This document shows, one piece after another, positions 9,389 to 17,551 of a stretch of DNA of 64,000 nt. Positions within the stretch are counted from its first letter, which is position 1; every line of letters begins with the position of its first letter. A model generated the notes under the pieces. That model did no database searches, was not told the origin of the DNA, and saw nothing but the letters and a program-made list of their open reading frames with translations. Origin of the DNA: Bacteroidales bacterium SW299 (GTDB lineage Bacteria; Bacteroidota; Bacteroidia; Bacteroidales; Bacteroidaceae); NCBI GenBank assembly GCA_019550975.1, contig SDWH01000015.1, positions 41,436 to 105,435 of the forward strand, written 5' to 3'. The position numbers and the translations under genes are program-made.

Positions 9389-10681
9389 ATGGAAAATAAC
9401 AACGAACATAATATAAAGAAAGGTCATTTTGATGCCTTTGTCCATGCTGTCGGTTCGGAAATAGAACAGGCACAAGTCCGACTCATTACCGCAGCCAATG
9501 CCCAGATGTTGTTCCATTACTGGAAAATGGGGAATTATATACTGTACCACCAACACCTACATGGGTGGGGTGGTAAAATTATCAAAAAATTGGCACAGGC
9601 AATCAGATTCAATTATCCTGAAAAGAAGGGATATTCGGAACGTAATCTTACTTATATGTGCCAGTTTGCCCGTTTATATCCGTTAAATGTACTTCGTAGT
9701 TTTATTGAAGCAGATTCAATACTGTCGGTCCCAAATATTCAAAACATTACTAATGAAGTCCTTAAGCTCAATAGCGGACAATTTACGCAGGAGCTTACTG
9801 CGCAAATACAATCAGCTGATAATCAATCTTTAGAAATTACGCAGGAGGTTCCTGCGCAATTTCAGAATGTAGCAAAAACAGTAGCAACCATCTATAAAAT
9901 AAAAATAGAGGATATAGAAGATTTATTCTTGGCGTCACCGATTGCAAGAATAAATTGGGCAAGCCATATGGTCATACTCAATAATCCGCTACCATTGGGC
10001 GTAAGGTATTGGTATATGAAACAATCTGTAGAAATGGGTTGGAGCAGTAATGTGCTGAAAATGCAGATTGAAAGTAATCTGTATGACAGACAAATCAAGA
10101 GTAACAAGGTAAACAACTTCACTGCCACACTTCCGGCACCTCAAAGCGATCTTGCCAATTATCTGTTAAAAGACCCGTATATCTTTGACTTGGCAGGAGC
10201 AAAGGAAAAGGCTGACGAAAGGGATATAGAAGAACAGTTGGTAAAGCATGTAACCCGTTACTTGCTGGAAATGGGTAACGGCTTTGCTTTTGTTGCCAGA
10301 CAAAAACATTTCCAGATTGGGGACAGTGACTTTTTCGCCGACCTGATCCTATATAATATCAAGCTCCATGCCTATGTTGTCGTGGAATTGAAAGCAACGC
10401 CATTCAAACCGGAATATGCAGGGCAGTTAAATTTCTATATCAATGTTGTAGATGATAAACTGAGGGGAGAAAATGATAACAAGACCATCGGTCTTTTGCT
10501 GTGCAGGGGTAAGGATGAGGTCGTGGCACAATATGCCTTGGCTGGATATGACCAGCCGATAGGTATCAGCGACTATCAATTGAGCAAGGCAGTACCCGAA
10601 AATCTGAAATCTGCCCTACCGAGTATAGAAGAAGTGGAAGAAGAACTGACCTTATTCCTTGACAAGGACAAGAACCCATAA
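9389..10681 (+). CDS. YhcG-type PDDEXK nuclease (DUF1016)
   Basis: 430 residues. The N-terminal DUF1016 domain (about 15-150) has the family block YWKMGNYI, then YSERNLTYMCQFARLYP. The C-terminal PDDEXK nuclease domain (about 270-410) keeps the acidic residue in FFADLILYN and the ELK motif in VVVELKATPF. Family members are putative DNA or RNA endonucleases found in mobile and defence contexts. A variable linker near residues 130-160 contains an 18-residue imperfect duplication built from two 23-nt palindromic repeats (9783-9805 and 9837-9859). It lies 67 bp after the integrase and 10 bp before the next gene. Confidence 0.85.
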   Translation: MENNNEHNIKKGHFDAFVHAVGSEIEQAQVRLITAANAQMLFHYWKMGNYILYHQHLHGWGGKIIKKLAQAIRFNYPEKKGYSERNLTYMCQFARLYPLNVLRSFIEADSILSVPNIQNITNEVLKLNSGQFTQELTAQIQSADNQSLEITQEVPAQFQNVAKTVATIYKIKIEDIEDLFLASPIARINWASHMVILNNPLPLGVRYWYMKQSVEMGWSSNVLKMQIESNLYDRQIKSNKVNNFTATLPAPQSDLANYLLKDPYIFDLAGAKEKADERDIEEQLVKHVTRYLLEMGNGFAFVARQKHFQIGDSDFFADLILYNIKLHAYVVVELKATPFKPEYAGQLNFYINVVDDKLRGENDNKTIGLLLCRGKDEVVAQYALAGYDQPIGISDYQLSKAVPENLKSALPSIEEVEEELTLFLDKDKNP

Positions 10682-10691
10682 TATAAAGTAT

Positions 10692-11711
10692 ATGGCAGGA
10701 AAGATACAGACGATGATTCCCCAATATGGAGAACTCAACAGAATATACAGAGACTATATAGATAATTACGCTTTTTCTTTTGACAGGCAGAAATTCATAT
10801 CGGATTTCTATCAGGAGTATAATGACATGAAATCCTTTGAAGCCGCTATCCTTGAACTGGTGCTTGACAAGCAAAAAGAGCAATACACCTTGATACTCAA
10901 CAGCCTGAAAACTGAAATAGAAAAGAGCATACAGGCTTATGAGATACGCCCGTTAAGTGACAGAGCCATAGAACGTGCTTGCTATCAGCACATGGAAAGG
11001 TATTCTCAGGAAATTGAAGCCCAGCTGGATGTTACAAGAAGTCTGAGCAAGCCGCTGAATGAAGCCAACAACAGGTATGATTCCATTGGTTACAGGGAGC
11101 ATACAGCCGAAGAGGAAAAACAGGCAGAGAAAGAATATGAACGCTGCAAGGCTGAATATGACAGGGAAAAAGCCAAACTGAACAAACTCTATGATCAGCA
11201 AAAGGCTGCAAGAACAGAGGCATTCCAATACATGAAGAACTGTTGTGCGGACATATACCGTCAAAGCTGCCTTTTTCTGGATATATTGAAGAAATACATT
11301 CCTGACGGAAAGCAAGAGAATAAATCAAGCGAGCCAATCAGTCAGCAGGAAACGACAGAAGAACAACAGGAATATTTCAGCATGAAATTACTTTCGCTCA
11401 TTCATGAGGTGTGCATAGGAGAACAGTTCGAAGAAATTTCCGCACTGGATTTCTATGCCAATATGAATCTTCACCCCTGCAACTGTAAGCTGAAAATAAA
11501 ACCGAGAGAGAAAATACGTGTATGCTATCTGATATTCCTGATGAGCGAGAAACTCTCCAAACAGGACAGGGACAAATGGAAAGACAGAATACTGAAACTG
11601 CTGGATATTGACGACAGCTACTACAAATCCAAGTACAAGGAGCCTGTTTCAGATTTCCCCAGTGACAGCAACCAAAATTTCGCCAAGGAAATGGAACATA
11701 TATTCAGATAA
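10692..11711 (+). CDS. Hypothetical coiled-coil protein, partner of the YhcG nuclease
   Basis: 339 residues from the ATG at 10692 (MAGKIQTM); an upstream start at 10659 would overlap the nuclease gene and is less likely. The middle is strongly charged and helical (EEEKQAEKEYERCKAEYDREKAKLNKL), predicting a coiled coil at about 130-190. The C-terminal third is a compact helical region containing FLMSEKLSKQDRDKWKDRIL. I recognise no named domain. It ends at an intrinsic terminator, so integrase, nuclease and this gene could be one transcript. A role linked to the nuclease is suggested only by position. Confidence 0.6.
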   Translation: MAGKIQTMIPQYGELNRIYRDYIDNYAFSFDRQKFISDFYQEYNDMKSFEAAILELVLDKQKEQYTLILNSLKTEIEKSIQAYEIRPLSDRAIERACYQHMERYSQEIEAQLDVTRSLSKPLNEANNRYDSIGYREHTAEEEKQAEKEYERCKAEYDREKAKLNKLYDQQKAARTEAFQYMKNCCADIYRQSCLFLDILKKYIPDGKQENKSSEPISQQETTEEQQEYFSMKLLSLIHEVCIGEQFEEISALDFYANMNLHPCNCKLKIKPREKIRVCYLIFLMSEKLSKQDRDKWKDRILKLLDIDDSYYKSKYKEPVSDFPSDSNQNFAKEMEHIFR

Positions 11712-11751
11712 TCCGTAATATATCCTGATACTTTACGAAAGTTCCACTTTT

Positions 11752-11786
11752 ACCACTCAAAATAATTTTTGAGTGGTATTTTTATT
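11752..11786 (+). terminator. Intrinsic terminator after the integrase-nuclease block
   Basis: An 11-bp perfect stem (11752-11762 with 11767-11777, arm ACCACTCAAAA) encloses the loop TAAT and is followed by a T-rich tract. It separates the integration module from the mobilization module. The remaining 11787-11934 contains a possible -7 element TAATTTTG at 11858-11865 without a clear -33 box. Confidence 0.85.
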
Positions 11787-11934
11787 TTCTGATATTCAAT
11801 AAGATACAATGATATTCAGTTTGTACCGTCCCCATCCTTACCACTCATAACCCTACCTAATTTTGCATCGTTCGAGAACAGAAATAACAGCCAGTGCGCA
11901 GGGCTGATTGTTTAACGACTAAATAGATTGGACG

Positions 11935-12243
11935 ATGACAAATATCCAAGAATTATTATCAAAACCCGTCTGGCAGATGACAGGCGAAGAATTCATATTC
12001 CTGAGTAAGCACGCTTCAGGTCAGGCCGAAGCATTGCCGCAACCCGTTACAGACACGGAAAAGAAGTATGTGTACGGAATACTCGGTATAGCCAAACTGT
12101 TCGGGTGCAGTCTGCCCACTGCCAACCGCATAAAGAAAAGCGGTAAGATAGACAAGGCGATTACCCAGATAGGGCGCAAGATTATCGTAGATGCGGAATT
12201 GGCTCTTGAGCTTGCCGGGAAGAAAACAGGAGGACGGAAATAA
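11935..12243 (+). CDS. DUF3853 family protein, excisionase-like
   Basis: 102 residues. The C-terminal half (about 45-95) has a winged-helix, excisionase-like pattern: YGILGIAKLFGCSLPTANRIKKSGKID followed by a basic strand IGRKIIVD. Such proteins are encoded ahead of the ATPase gene in Bacteroides mobilizable elements and correspond to the small orf2x of NBU units. A DNA-binding or regulatory role in excision or copy control is likely. The stop TAA overlaps the next gene's ATG by one base, indicating translational coupling. Confidence 0.7.
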   Translation: MTNIQELLSKPVWQMTGEEFIFLSKHASGQAEALPQPVTDTEKKYVYGILGIAKLFGCSLPTANRIKKSGKIDKAITQIGRKIIVDAELALELAGKKTGGRK

Positions 12244-13334
12244 TGGGAGGTATGCTTATGGACTATATGAAAGAAATAAAGGAGATTTCGGCAGAACAGG
12301 CAATAATCCTTTGGCAAGCTTCACGCCTGAGTCTGTCGAAAATCTACGAAAAAGCACCTGAGATTCTAAAAGTGCAAGGTTCGGTCATTGGTACACTGGG
12401 CAATTTCAGTGCATCCATCGGCAAAGCCAAGAGTAAAAAGACTTTCAATGTATCGGCTATCGTAGCCGCCGCATTGAAAAACGGTACGGTACTGCGGTAT
12501 GTTGCGGAACTACCGGAAGAAAAAAGGAAGATTCTTTATGTGGACACGGAACAAAGCCATTATCACTGTCTGAAAGTCATGAAACGTATTTTACGGCTTG
12601 CTGGTCTTCCTGATGACAGGGACAATGAACATCTGGAGTTTCTCGCTTTGAGGAAATACACGCCCGAACAGCGTATCAGGATTGTCGAACAGGCTATCTA
12701 TAATACACCGGACATAGGGCTTGTAATCATAGACGGCATCCGTGATATGGTATATGACATCAACAGTCCGGGAGAATCGACACGCATTATATCCAAACTG
12801 ATGCAGTGGACGGATGACAGGCAGATACACATCCATACGATACTCCACCAGAACAAAGGCGATGAAAACGCAAGAGGGCATATCGGTACGGAGCTGAACA
12901 ACAAGGCGGAAACCGTTCTGCTGGTGGAAAAGGACAAGAGCAACGGGGATATAAGCAATGTTTCAGCCATGCACATCCGTGCAATGGATTTCGAGCCTTT
13001 CGCTTTCCGTATCAACGACAATGCATTGCCTGAACTCATAGAGGGGTACAGACCCGAAGCGAAGAAACCCGGAAGACCGGAAGAGGAAAAGTTTGACCCT
13101 TACAGACATATTAGCGAACAGCAGCACCGCATAGCACTGGAAGCGGCTTTCGGACTGAAAGAGGAATACGGCTACAAGGATCTGGAAACCTCCTTAATCA
13201 AGTCATATATGTCGGTAGGTGTAAAACTGAACCATCAAAAAGCGGTATCACTTATCACCATGCTCCGGAACAAACGGATGATAGTACAGGAGAACGGCAG
13301 GAAATACACGTTCAAGCCGGACTTTCACTATTAG
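12243..13334 (+). CDS. RepA-like AAA (RecA-fold) ATPase of the mobilizable element
   Basis: 363 residues with several possible early ATGs (12243, 12252, 12258). The P-loop is degenerate but recognisable (SASIGKAKSKKTF, about 58-70), followed by a Walker B strand IGLVIIDGIRDMV near 160 and a conserved HQNKGDENARGH block typical of RepA/DnaB-fold plasmid helicases (AAA_25 group). The C-terminal part looks like a winged helix. It probably unwinds or organises element DNA during replication or mobilization and acts together with the downstream primase. It corresponds to orf3 of NBU units. Confidence 0.75.
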   Translation: MGGMLMDYMKEIKEISAEQAIILWQASRLSLSKIYEKAPEILKVQGSVIGTLGNFSASIGKAKSKKTFNVSAIVAAALKNGTVLRYVAELPEEKRKILYVDTEQSHYHCLKVMKRILRLAGLPDDRDNEHLEFLALRKYTPEQRIRIVEQAIYNTPDIGLVIIDGIRDMVYDINSPGESTRIISKLMQWTDDRQIHIHTILHQNKGDENARGHIGTELNNKAETVLLVEKDKSNGDISNVSAMHIRAMDFEPFAFRINDNALPELIEGYRPEAKKPGRPEEEKFDPYRHISEQQHRIALEAAFGLKEEYGYKDLETSLIKSYMSVGVKLNHQKAVSLITMLRNKRMIVQENGRKYTFKPDFHY

Positions 13335-13500
13335 ACCGTATAACCTGTAATCACTTCACTTTATTCGGCAGGTCTATATATTAAGAATAAAGCGAAGCGG
13401 TTGTAGGGAATAGAAAAGCGCTTCACTTTATTACCGTATCCTATATATACGAAGATAAAGTGAAGTGATTATACAGACCGTACTTCATAAAAAAGTACGG
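13333..13500. repeat. Inverted iteron array between ATPase and primase genes (candidate origin)
   Basis: Four copies of a CTTCACTTTAT-like box alternate in orientation: 13349-13364 (+), 13386-13399 (-), 13419-13432 (+), 13455-13470 (-). The outermost pair is a perfect 16-bp inverted repeat and the inner pair differs by one base. An AGACCGTA direct repeat brackets the array (13333-13340 and 13475-13482) and an 8-bp perfect hairpin at 13478-13500 closes it. The position between a RepA-like ATPase and a primase fits a replication origin or an operator. Confidence 0.6.
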
Positions 13501-13550
13501 GCGAAAAGAGAAATAAATATTCCAACCATTATTCAAACACTCATCTTATT

Positions 13551-14510
13551 ATGGATATACAGACAGCAAAACAAATCAGGATAGCGGATTTTCTGTACAG
13601 TTTGGGATATTCTCCCGTCAAGCAGCAAGGTATTAACCTATGGTACAAATCCCCGTTACGGGAAGAGACAGAACCCTCGTTCAAAGTAAATACCGAGCGC
13701 AACCAATGGTATGATTTCGCAATCGGCAAAGGTGGAAATATCATCGCACTGGCACAGGAACTCTACTGTTCCGACTATGTGCCTTATCTTCTACAGAAAA
13801 TCGAAGAACAGATACCACACATACGTCCCGTGTCTTTCTCTTTTGGCAAGCAATCATTTTCCGAACCGAGTTTTCAGCAATTGGACATTGTGCTGCTGGC
13901 TTCTCCTGCCCTGCTTGCCTACCTACAGGAAAGAGGGATAAACACGGCACTGGCGAAAAGAGAATGTAAGGAAGCCCGTTTCACCCACAACGGCAAACGG
14001 TATTTCGCCATTGCCTTTCCGAACATATCAGGCGGATATGAAATTCGCAACCGATATTTCAAGGGATGTATCGCACCAAAAGAAATATCCCATATCAGAC
14101 AGTCAGGAAAACCAAGGAGTACATGTTACGTTTTTGAGGGATTTATGGATTACCTTTCCTTTCTTACTTTAAGGCTGGAAAGCTGTCCGCAATCACCCGA
14201 CTTCGACAGACAGGATTACATAGTTCTTAATTCCGTAGCCAATGTTCCCAAGGCACTCTATCCGTTGGGAAGCTATGAGCGCATCCACTGTTTCTTTGAC
14301 AATGACCGTGCAGGAATGGAAGCAATACAGCAAATCCGAAAGGAGTATGATGCTACCCGGTATATACGTGACGCCTCGCAAATCTACAGTGGATGTAAAG
14401 ATCTGAACGAATATTTACAGAAACGAATAGCCGATAGGAAAGAGCAAGCGCAATCTGTCGAAAAGAGGAATGATACGCTATCCAAGAAACCGAAAGGCTT
14501 CCGGTTATAG
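13551..14510 (+). CDS. DNA primase-like protein (CHC2/Toprim) of the mobilizable element
   Basis: 319 residues. The N-terminal part matches the CHC2-type domain of short mobile-element primases (GINLWYKSPLREETEPSFKV, then WYDFAIGKGGNIIALAQ), here without a complete Cys/His zinc set. The C-terminal Toprim region contains YVFEGFMDYLSFL (catalytic Glu) and CFFDNDRAGMEA (the DxD-like acidic motif). It should prime synthesis on transferred single strands, and corresponds to prmN2 of NBU2. The gene ends in a strongly structured 210-bp intergenic region upstream of the relaxase. Confidence 0.82.
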   Translation: MDIQTAKQIRIADFLYSLGYSPVKQQGINLWYKSPLREETEPSFKVNTERNQWYDFAIGKGGNIIALAQELYCSDYVPYLLQKIEEQIPHIRPVSFSFGKQSFSEPSFQQLDIVLLASPALLAYLQERGINTALAKRECKEARFTHNGKRYFAIAFPNISGGYEIRNRYFKGCIAPKEISHIRQSGKPRSTCYVFEGFMDYLSFLTLRLESCPQSPDFDRQDYIVLNSVANVPKALYPLGSYERIHCFFDNDRAGMEAIQQIRKEYDATRYIRDASQIYSGCKDLNEYLQKRIADRKEQAQSVEKRNDTLSKKPKGFRL

Positions 14511-14721
14511 CCCACTATAACTACACGCTTCGCTTTCGTAGTTGTGGGCTCTCCCGAGGGGATTAGGGCTTTGCCCTAATGACCCACTCAGGGCGTTTCA
14601 CCCCTGAGAACCCCGAGCAAAGAGTGACCCTCTCTTTGCAATCTCCGCTTATGGGTTACCCCTAAGAACCCCTCTGCGAAAGCGAGCAAAGTAAATCAAT
14701 TGTAAACAAAGGAAAGAAGCT
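14511..14721. other. Highly structured intergenic region, candidate oriT
   Basis: Four hairpins follow one another: 14511-14548 (CCCAC/GTGGG plus AACTAC/GTAGTT), 14562-14580 (perfect ATTAGGGC/GCCCTAAT), 14587-14608 (CTCAGGG/CCCTGAG) and 14617-14639 (GCAAAGAG/CTCTTTGC). The region lies directly upstream of the MobV relaxase gene, where the transfer origin of such elements normally sits. The first hairpin could also end the primase transcript. The nick site itself cannot be located by eye. Confidence 0.55.
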
Positions 14722-16125
14722 ATGGCAACAAAATCAAGCATACATATCAAGCCTTGCAACATCGCATCGAGCGAGGCACACAACCGAAGGACTGCCGAGT
14801 ATATGCGTAATATCGGGGAGTCCAGAATCTATGTCGTTCCCGAACTTTCCACCGATAACGAACAGTGGATAAATCCCGACTTCGGCACTCCCGAACTGCG
14901 AACTCATTATGACAATATCAAGCAAATGGTCAAGGAAAAGACCGGACGTGCCATGCAGGAAAAGGAAAGGGAACGCAAGGGAAAGAATGGAAAGATTATC
15001 AAGGTGGCGGGATGCTCACCCATCCGTGAAGGAGTATTGCTTATCAGACCGGACACCACACTGGCTGATGTACGCAAATTCGGTGAAGAGTGCCAAAGAC
15101 GCTGGGGCATCACTCCGCTACAGATTTTCCTGCATAAAGACGAAGGGCATTGGCTGAACGGTCAGCCGGAAGCAGAAGACAAGGAGAGCTTCCAAGTCGG
15201 TAACAGATGGTTCAAACCAAATTATCATGCTCATGTCGTATTCGACTGGATGAACCATGAAACTGGAAAGAGCCGAAAGCTCAATGACGAGGATATGGCA
15301 ACCATGCAGACCCTTGCTTCCGATATTCTCCTGATGGAACGTGGACAGGCAAAAGCTGTCACAGGTAAAGAGCATCTGGAACGAAATGATTTCATCATTG
15401 AGAAGCAGAAAGCCGAACTGCAACGTATAGAGGAAACCAAGCGACACAAGGAACAACAAGTAAGCCTTGCCGAACAGGAACTCAAACAGGTAAAAGCAGA
15501 GATACGCACGGACAAACTAAAGAAAACAGCCACCAATGCTGCTACCGCCATAGCAAGCGGTGTAGGTTCTCTTTTCGGAAGCGGTAAGCTGAAAGAACTG
15601 GAACATCACATCGAGCAGCTACATCAGGAAATTACCAAACGGGACAAAGCTACTGATGAATTAAAAATTCAGATACAACAAATACAGGAACAGCATAGCA
15701 GACAAATTCGTAATCTTCAAAGAATACATAATCAAGAACTTGAAGCCAAAGACAAGGAAATATCACGATTGAGCACCTTGCTTGAAAAAGCCCACAAATG
15801 GTTTCCCATGTTCAAAGAGATGTTGAGAATGGAAAAATTATGCGCTGTTATCGGGTTTACCAAAGACATGATAGAAAACCTCTTGACAAAGAAAGAATCC
15901 ATACAATGTAGTGGCAAAATTTATTCCGAAGAACACAGGTGGAAATTTGACATCAAGAATGATATTTTTAGGGTTGAGAAACATCCGATGGATAGTGGTA
16001 AGCTTATGCTGACCATAAACCGACAACCCATAGTACAATGGTTTAAGGAACAATGGGAAAAGTTACAGCAGAATCTACGTAACTCGGTGCAGAGAGAGCA
16101 AAAATCCAGAGGATTTAGAATATAG
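14722..16125 (+). CDS. MobV family relaxase (mobilization protein)
   Basis: 467 residues. The N-terminal Pre/Mob domain (about 1-200) starts with a conserved stretch about head-to-head histidine and asparagine residues (IKPCNIASSEAHNRR) and has the metal-binding histidine motif NYHAHVVFDWMN near 167-178. The rest is a long coiled coil (about 215-345) followed by a small folded end. It nicks and pilots element DNA during transfer, using a conjugative helper. It corresponds to mobN2 of NBU2. No accessory mob gene is present, in line with single-protein MobV systems. Confidence 0.9.
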   Translation: MATKSSIHIKPCNIASSEAHNRRTAEYMRNIGESRIYVVPELSTDNEQWINPDFGTPELRTHYDNIKQMVKEKTGRAMQEKERERKGKNGKIIKVAGCSPIREGVLLIRPDTTLADVRKFGEECQRRWGITPLQIFLHKDEGHWLNGQPEAEDKESFQVGNRWFKPNYHAHVVFDWMNHETGKSRKLNDEDMATMQTLASDILLMERGQAKAVTGKEHLERNDFIIEKQKAELQRIEETKRHKEQQVSLAEQELKQVKAEIRTDKLKKTATNAATAIASGVGSLFGSGKLKELEHHIEQLHQEITKRDKATDELKIQIQQIQEQHSRQIRNLQRIHNQELEAKDKEISRLSTLLEKAHKWFPMFKEMLRMEKLCAVIGFTKDMIENLLTKKESIQCSGKIYSEEHRWKFDIKNDIFRVEKHPMDSGKLMLTINRQPIVQWFKEQWEKLQQNLRNSVQREQKSRGFRI

Positions 16126-16213
16126 AATAGCCTATTATTAATAAAATCAAGTATCTATGCATCCAAACAGATTGTTTTTATTACAGAATCAAAATCCTAA
16201 GAATTTATAAAAA

Positions 16214-16567
16214 ATGAAGCCTAAAGAAGTTTTGGAAAAATGGATAGATTGCTTTAACAAAGCAGATGCTTATCATATAGCAGAGCTGTATGCTACTAAT
16301 GCAGTAAATCATCAAGTCGCAAACGAACCAATAATAGGTAAAGAATCAATCTACAAAATGTTTGTGAATGAATTTGCCACTGCTAAAATGGTTTGTATGG
16401 TGGAAAATATTTTTGAAGATGGCGAATGGGCTATCATGGAATGGAAAGACTCTCTTGGACTTCGTGGATGCGGATTTTTTCATGTAAAAGATAACAAAAT
16501 CGTCTTTCAAAGAGGGTATTGGGATAAACTTTCATTCTTGAAGCAACACAATCTTCCAATTGAATAA
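16214..16567 (+). CDS. SnoaL-like / NTF2-fold protein
   Basis: 117 residues with the alpha-plus-beta NTF2-like pattern: N-terminal helix (EVLEKWIDCFNKAD), YATNAVNHQVANEPIIGKESI, then strands ending WAIMEWKDSLGLRGCGFFHVKDNKIVFQRGYWDK. Family members include small hydrolases, isomerases and binding proteins; the specific function is unknown. It sits 89 bp after the relaxase at the start of the element's cargo and faces the resistance genes tail to tail. AT-rich codon use matches the cargo rather than the mobilization genes. Confidence 0.75.
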   Translation: MKPKEVLEKWIDCFNKADAYHIAELYATNAVNHQVANEPIIGKESIYKMFVNEFATAKMVCMVENIFEDGEWAIMEWKDSLGLRGCGFFHVKDNKIVFQRGYWDKLSFLKQHNLPIE

Positions 16568-16638
16568 GTACTATCAGAATACGGACTGGGAAATTGAAAT
16601 ACCCAGTCCGAGTTATATAATGAATTTTACTTGTTAAA

Positions 16639-17004
16639 CTATTTAAAGTCAGTTGGATAACAAACCATACCTTTCACATTCTCAGTAGCTCCAGGTATTA
16701 ATTCAGCCACCATGCAATATTCATGAGAGACTTCGAAAGGAAATTCAATTCCTAAATCGATAGCCTTGCGATAGCCAAATCGAGGATAATACTCTTTATG
16801 CCCCAATACGACTGCTGTGCCGTAACCCAAAAGTGCTGCCCTCTGATGGGCTTACTGAATCAACATCCCCCCCCCAATTCCCTTACGCTGGAATTCCGGC
16901 AAGACTGCCAATGGAGCTACACTCAGGGATGTGACAGACTGGGTGTCACTGTCTATCTTTACTTCTGTAAGTAAGATATACCAGACAATTTGTTTTTCTG
17001 TCAT
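16639..17004 (-). pseudogene. Broken GNAT N-acetyltransferase (YhbS-like)
   Basis: One minus-strand frame from 17004 to 16639 reads as a YhbS-type acetyltransferase missing about its first 50 residues. It keeps SLSVAPLAVLPEFQRKGIG (acetyl-CoA-binding motif A), then VVLGHKEYYPRFGY and PFEVSHEYCMVAEL. A TAA at 16852-16854 interrupts it and a run of nine C (plus strand, 16867-16875) lies beside the motif A codons. It lies downstream of lnu on the same strand. Function is presumably lost unless the stop is bypassed. Confidence 0.75.
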
Positions 17005-17014
17005 TTTCTTGTTC

Positions 17015-17527
17015 TTATCTAATTGTTAGGCTCATTGTTGTTATACATTGTTTAATTATAGATAAATCGTGAATATCCTTCTCTCTTAAATCGTAGCCCG
17101 AATGGAATACTTGTTGCCCTTTTGCAGAAATGCAAGGGATGCTTCTGCCTTCAAAGACTGCTGTTCCAAAATAGTCCGGTTGAAATTCATACCAGCCTCC
17201 ATCCAAGTCGGCTTGTTTGGAAGTGCCGTCCGCATTCAAGACAAAAGGATGGATATCAATATAGCCTAATTCTTTGCTATACAGTTCCACACGGGTGGGC
17301 AACCAATTTGTTTCAATTTGATATCCTCTCTCCTGCAAAAGATCAAGGAGTTGGTCTGTATAATTGGCATCAAAATCAATGTCAATATCTCTATGCAAGC
17401 GGGTTTGCTGTCCGTACAAGACATCCACTCCCCAGCCTCCATCCAACCAAAACTGCATGTCCAGGCTTTCCAACAAGTCCAAAACTTGAAATAACTCTGT
17501 AATCGTAGTGTGTTCTTTCTTTGTCAT
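17015..17527 (-). CDS. lnu(AN2): Lincosamide nucleotidyltransferase, LinAN2 type
   Basis: 170 residues, the length of LinAN2 of NBU2. It shows the family nucleotidyltransferase core: FWLDGGWGVDVL (glycine-rich loop), HRDIDIDFDA (metal-binding aspartates), then GYIDIHPFVLN and IPCISAKGQQVFHSGYD. The enzyme adenylylates lincomycin and clindamycin, giving resistance. It is 24 bp downstream of mef(En2) on the same strand, so the two form one cargo operon. Identification rests on family motifs together with the NBU2 context; the exact allele would need alignment. Confidence 0.88.
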   Translation of the reverse strand: MTKKEHTTITELFQVLDLLESLDMQFWLDGGWGVDVLYGQQTRLHRDIDIDFDANYTDQLLDLLQERGYQIETNWLPTRVELYSKELGYIDIHPFVLNADGTSKQADLDGGWYEFQPDYFGTAVFEGRSIPCISAKGQQVFHSGYDLREKDIHDLSIIKQCITTMSLTIR

Positions 17528-17551
17528 ATAATAATTCTTTAATAAATAATA

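Noticed and set aside
11858..11865. TAATTTTG before the DUF3853 gene as a full promoter
   Set aside because: The -7 match is good but no -33 box lies at the right distance, so it is mentioned only as possible.
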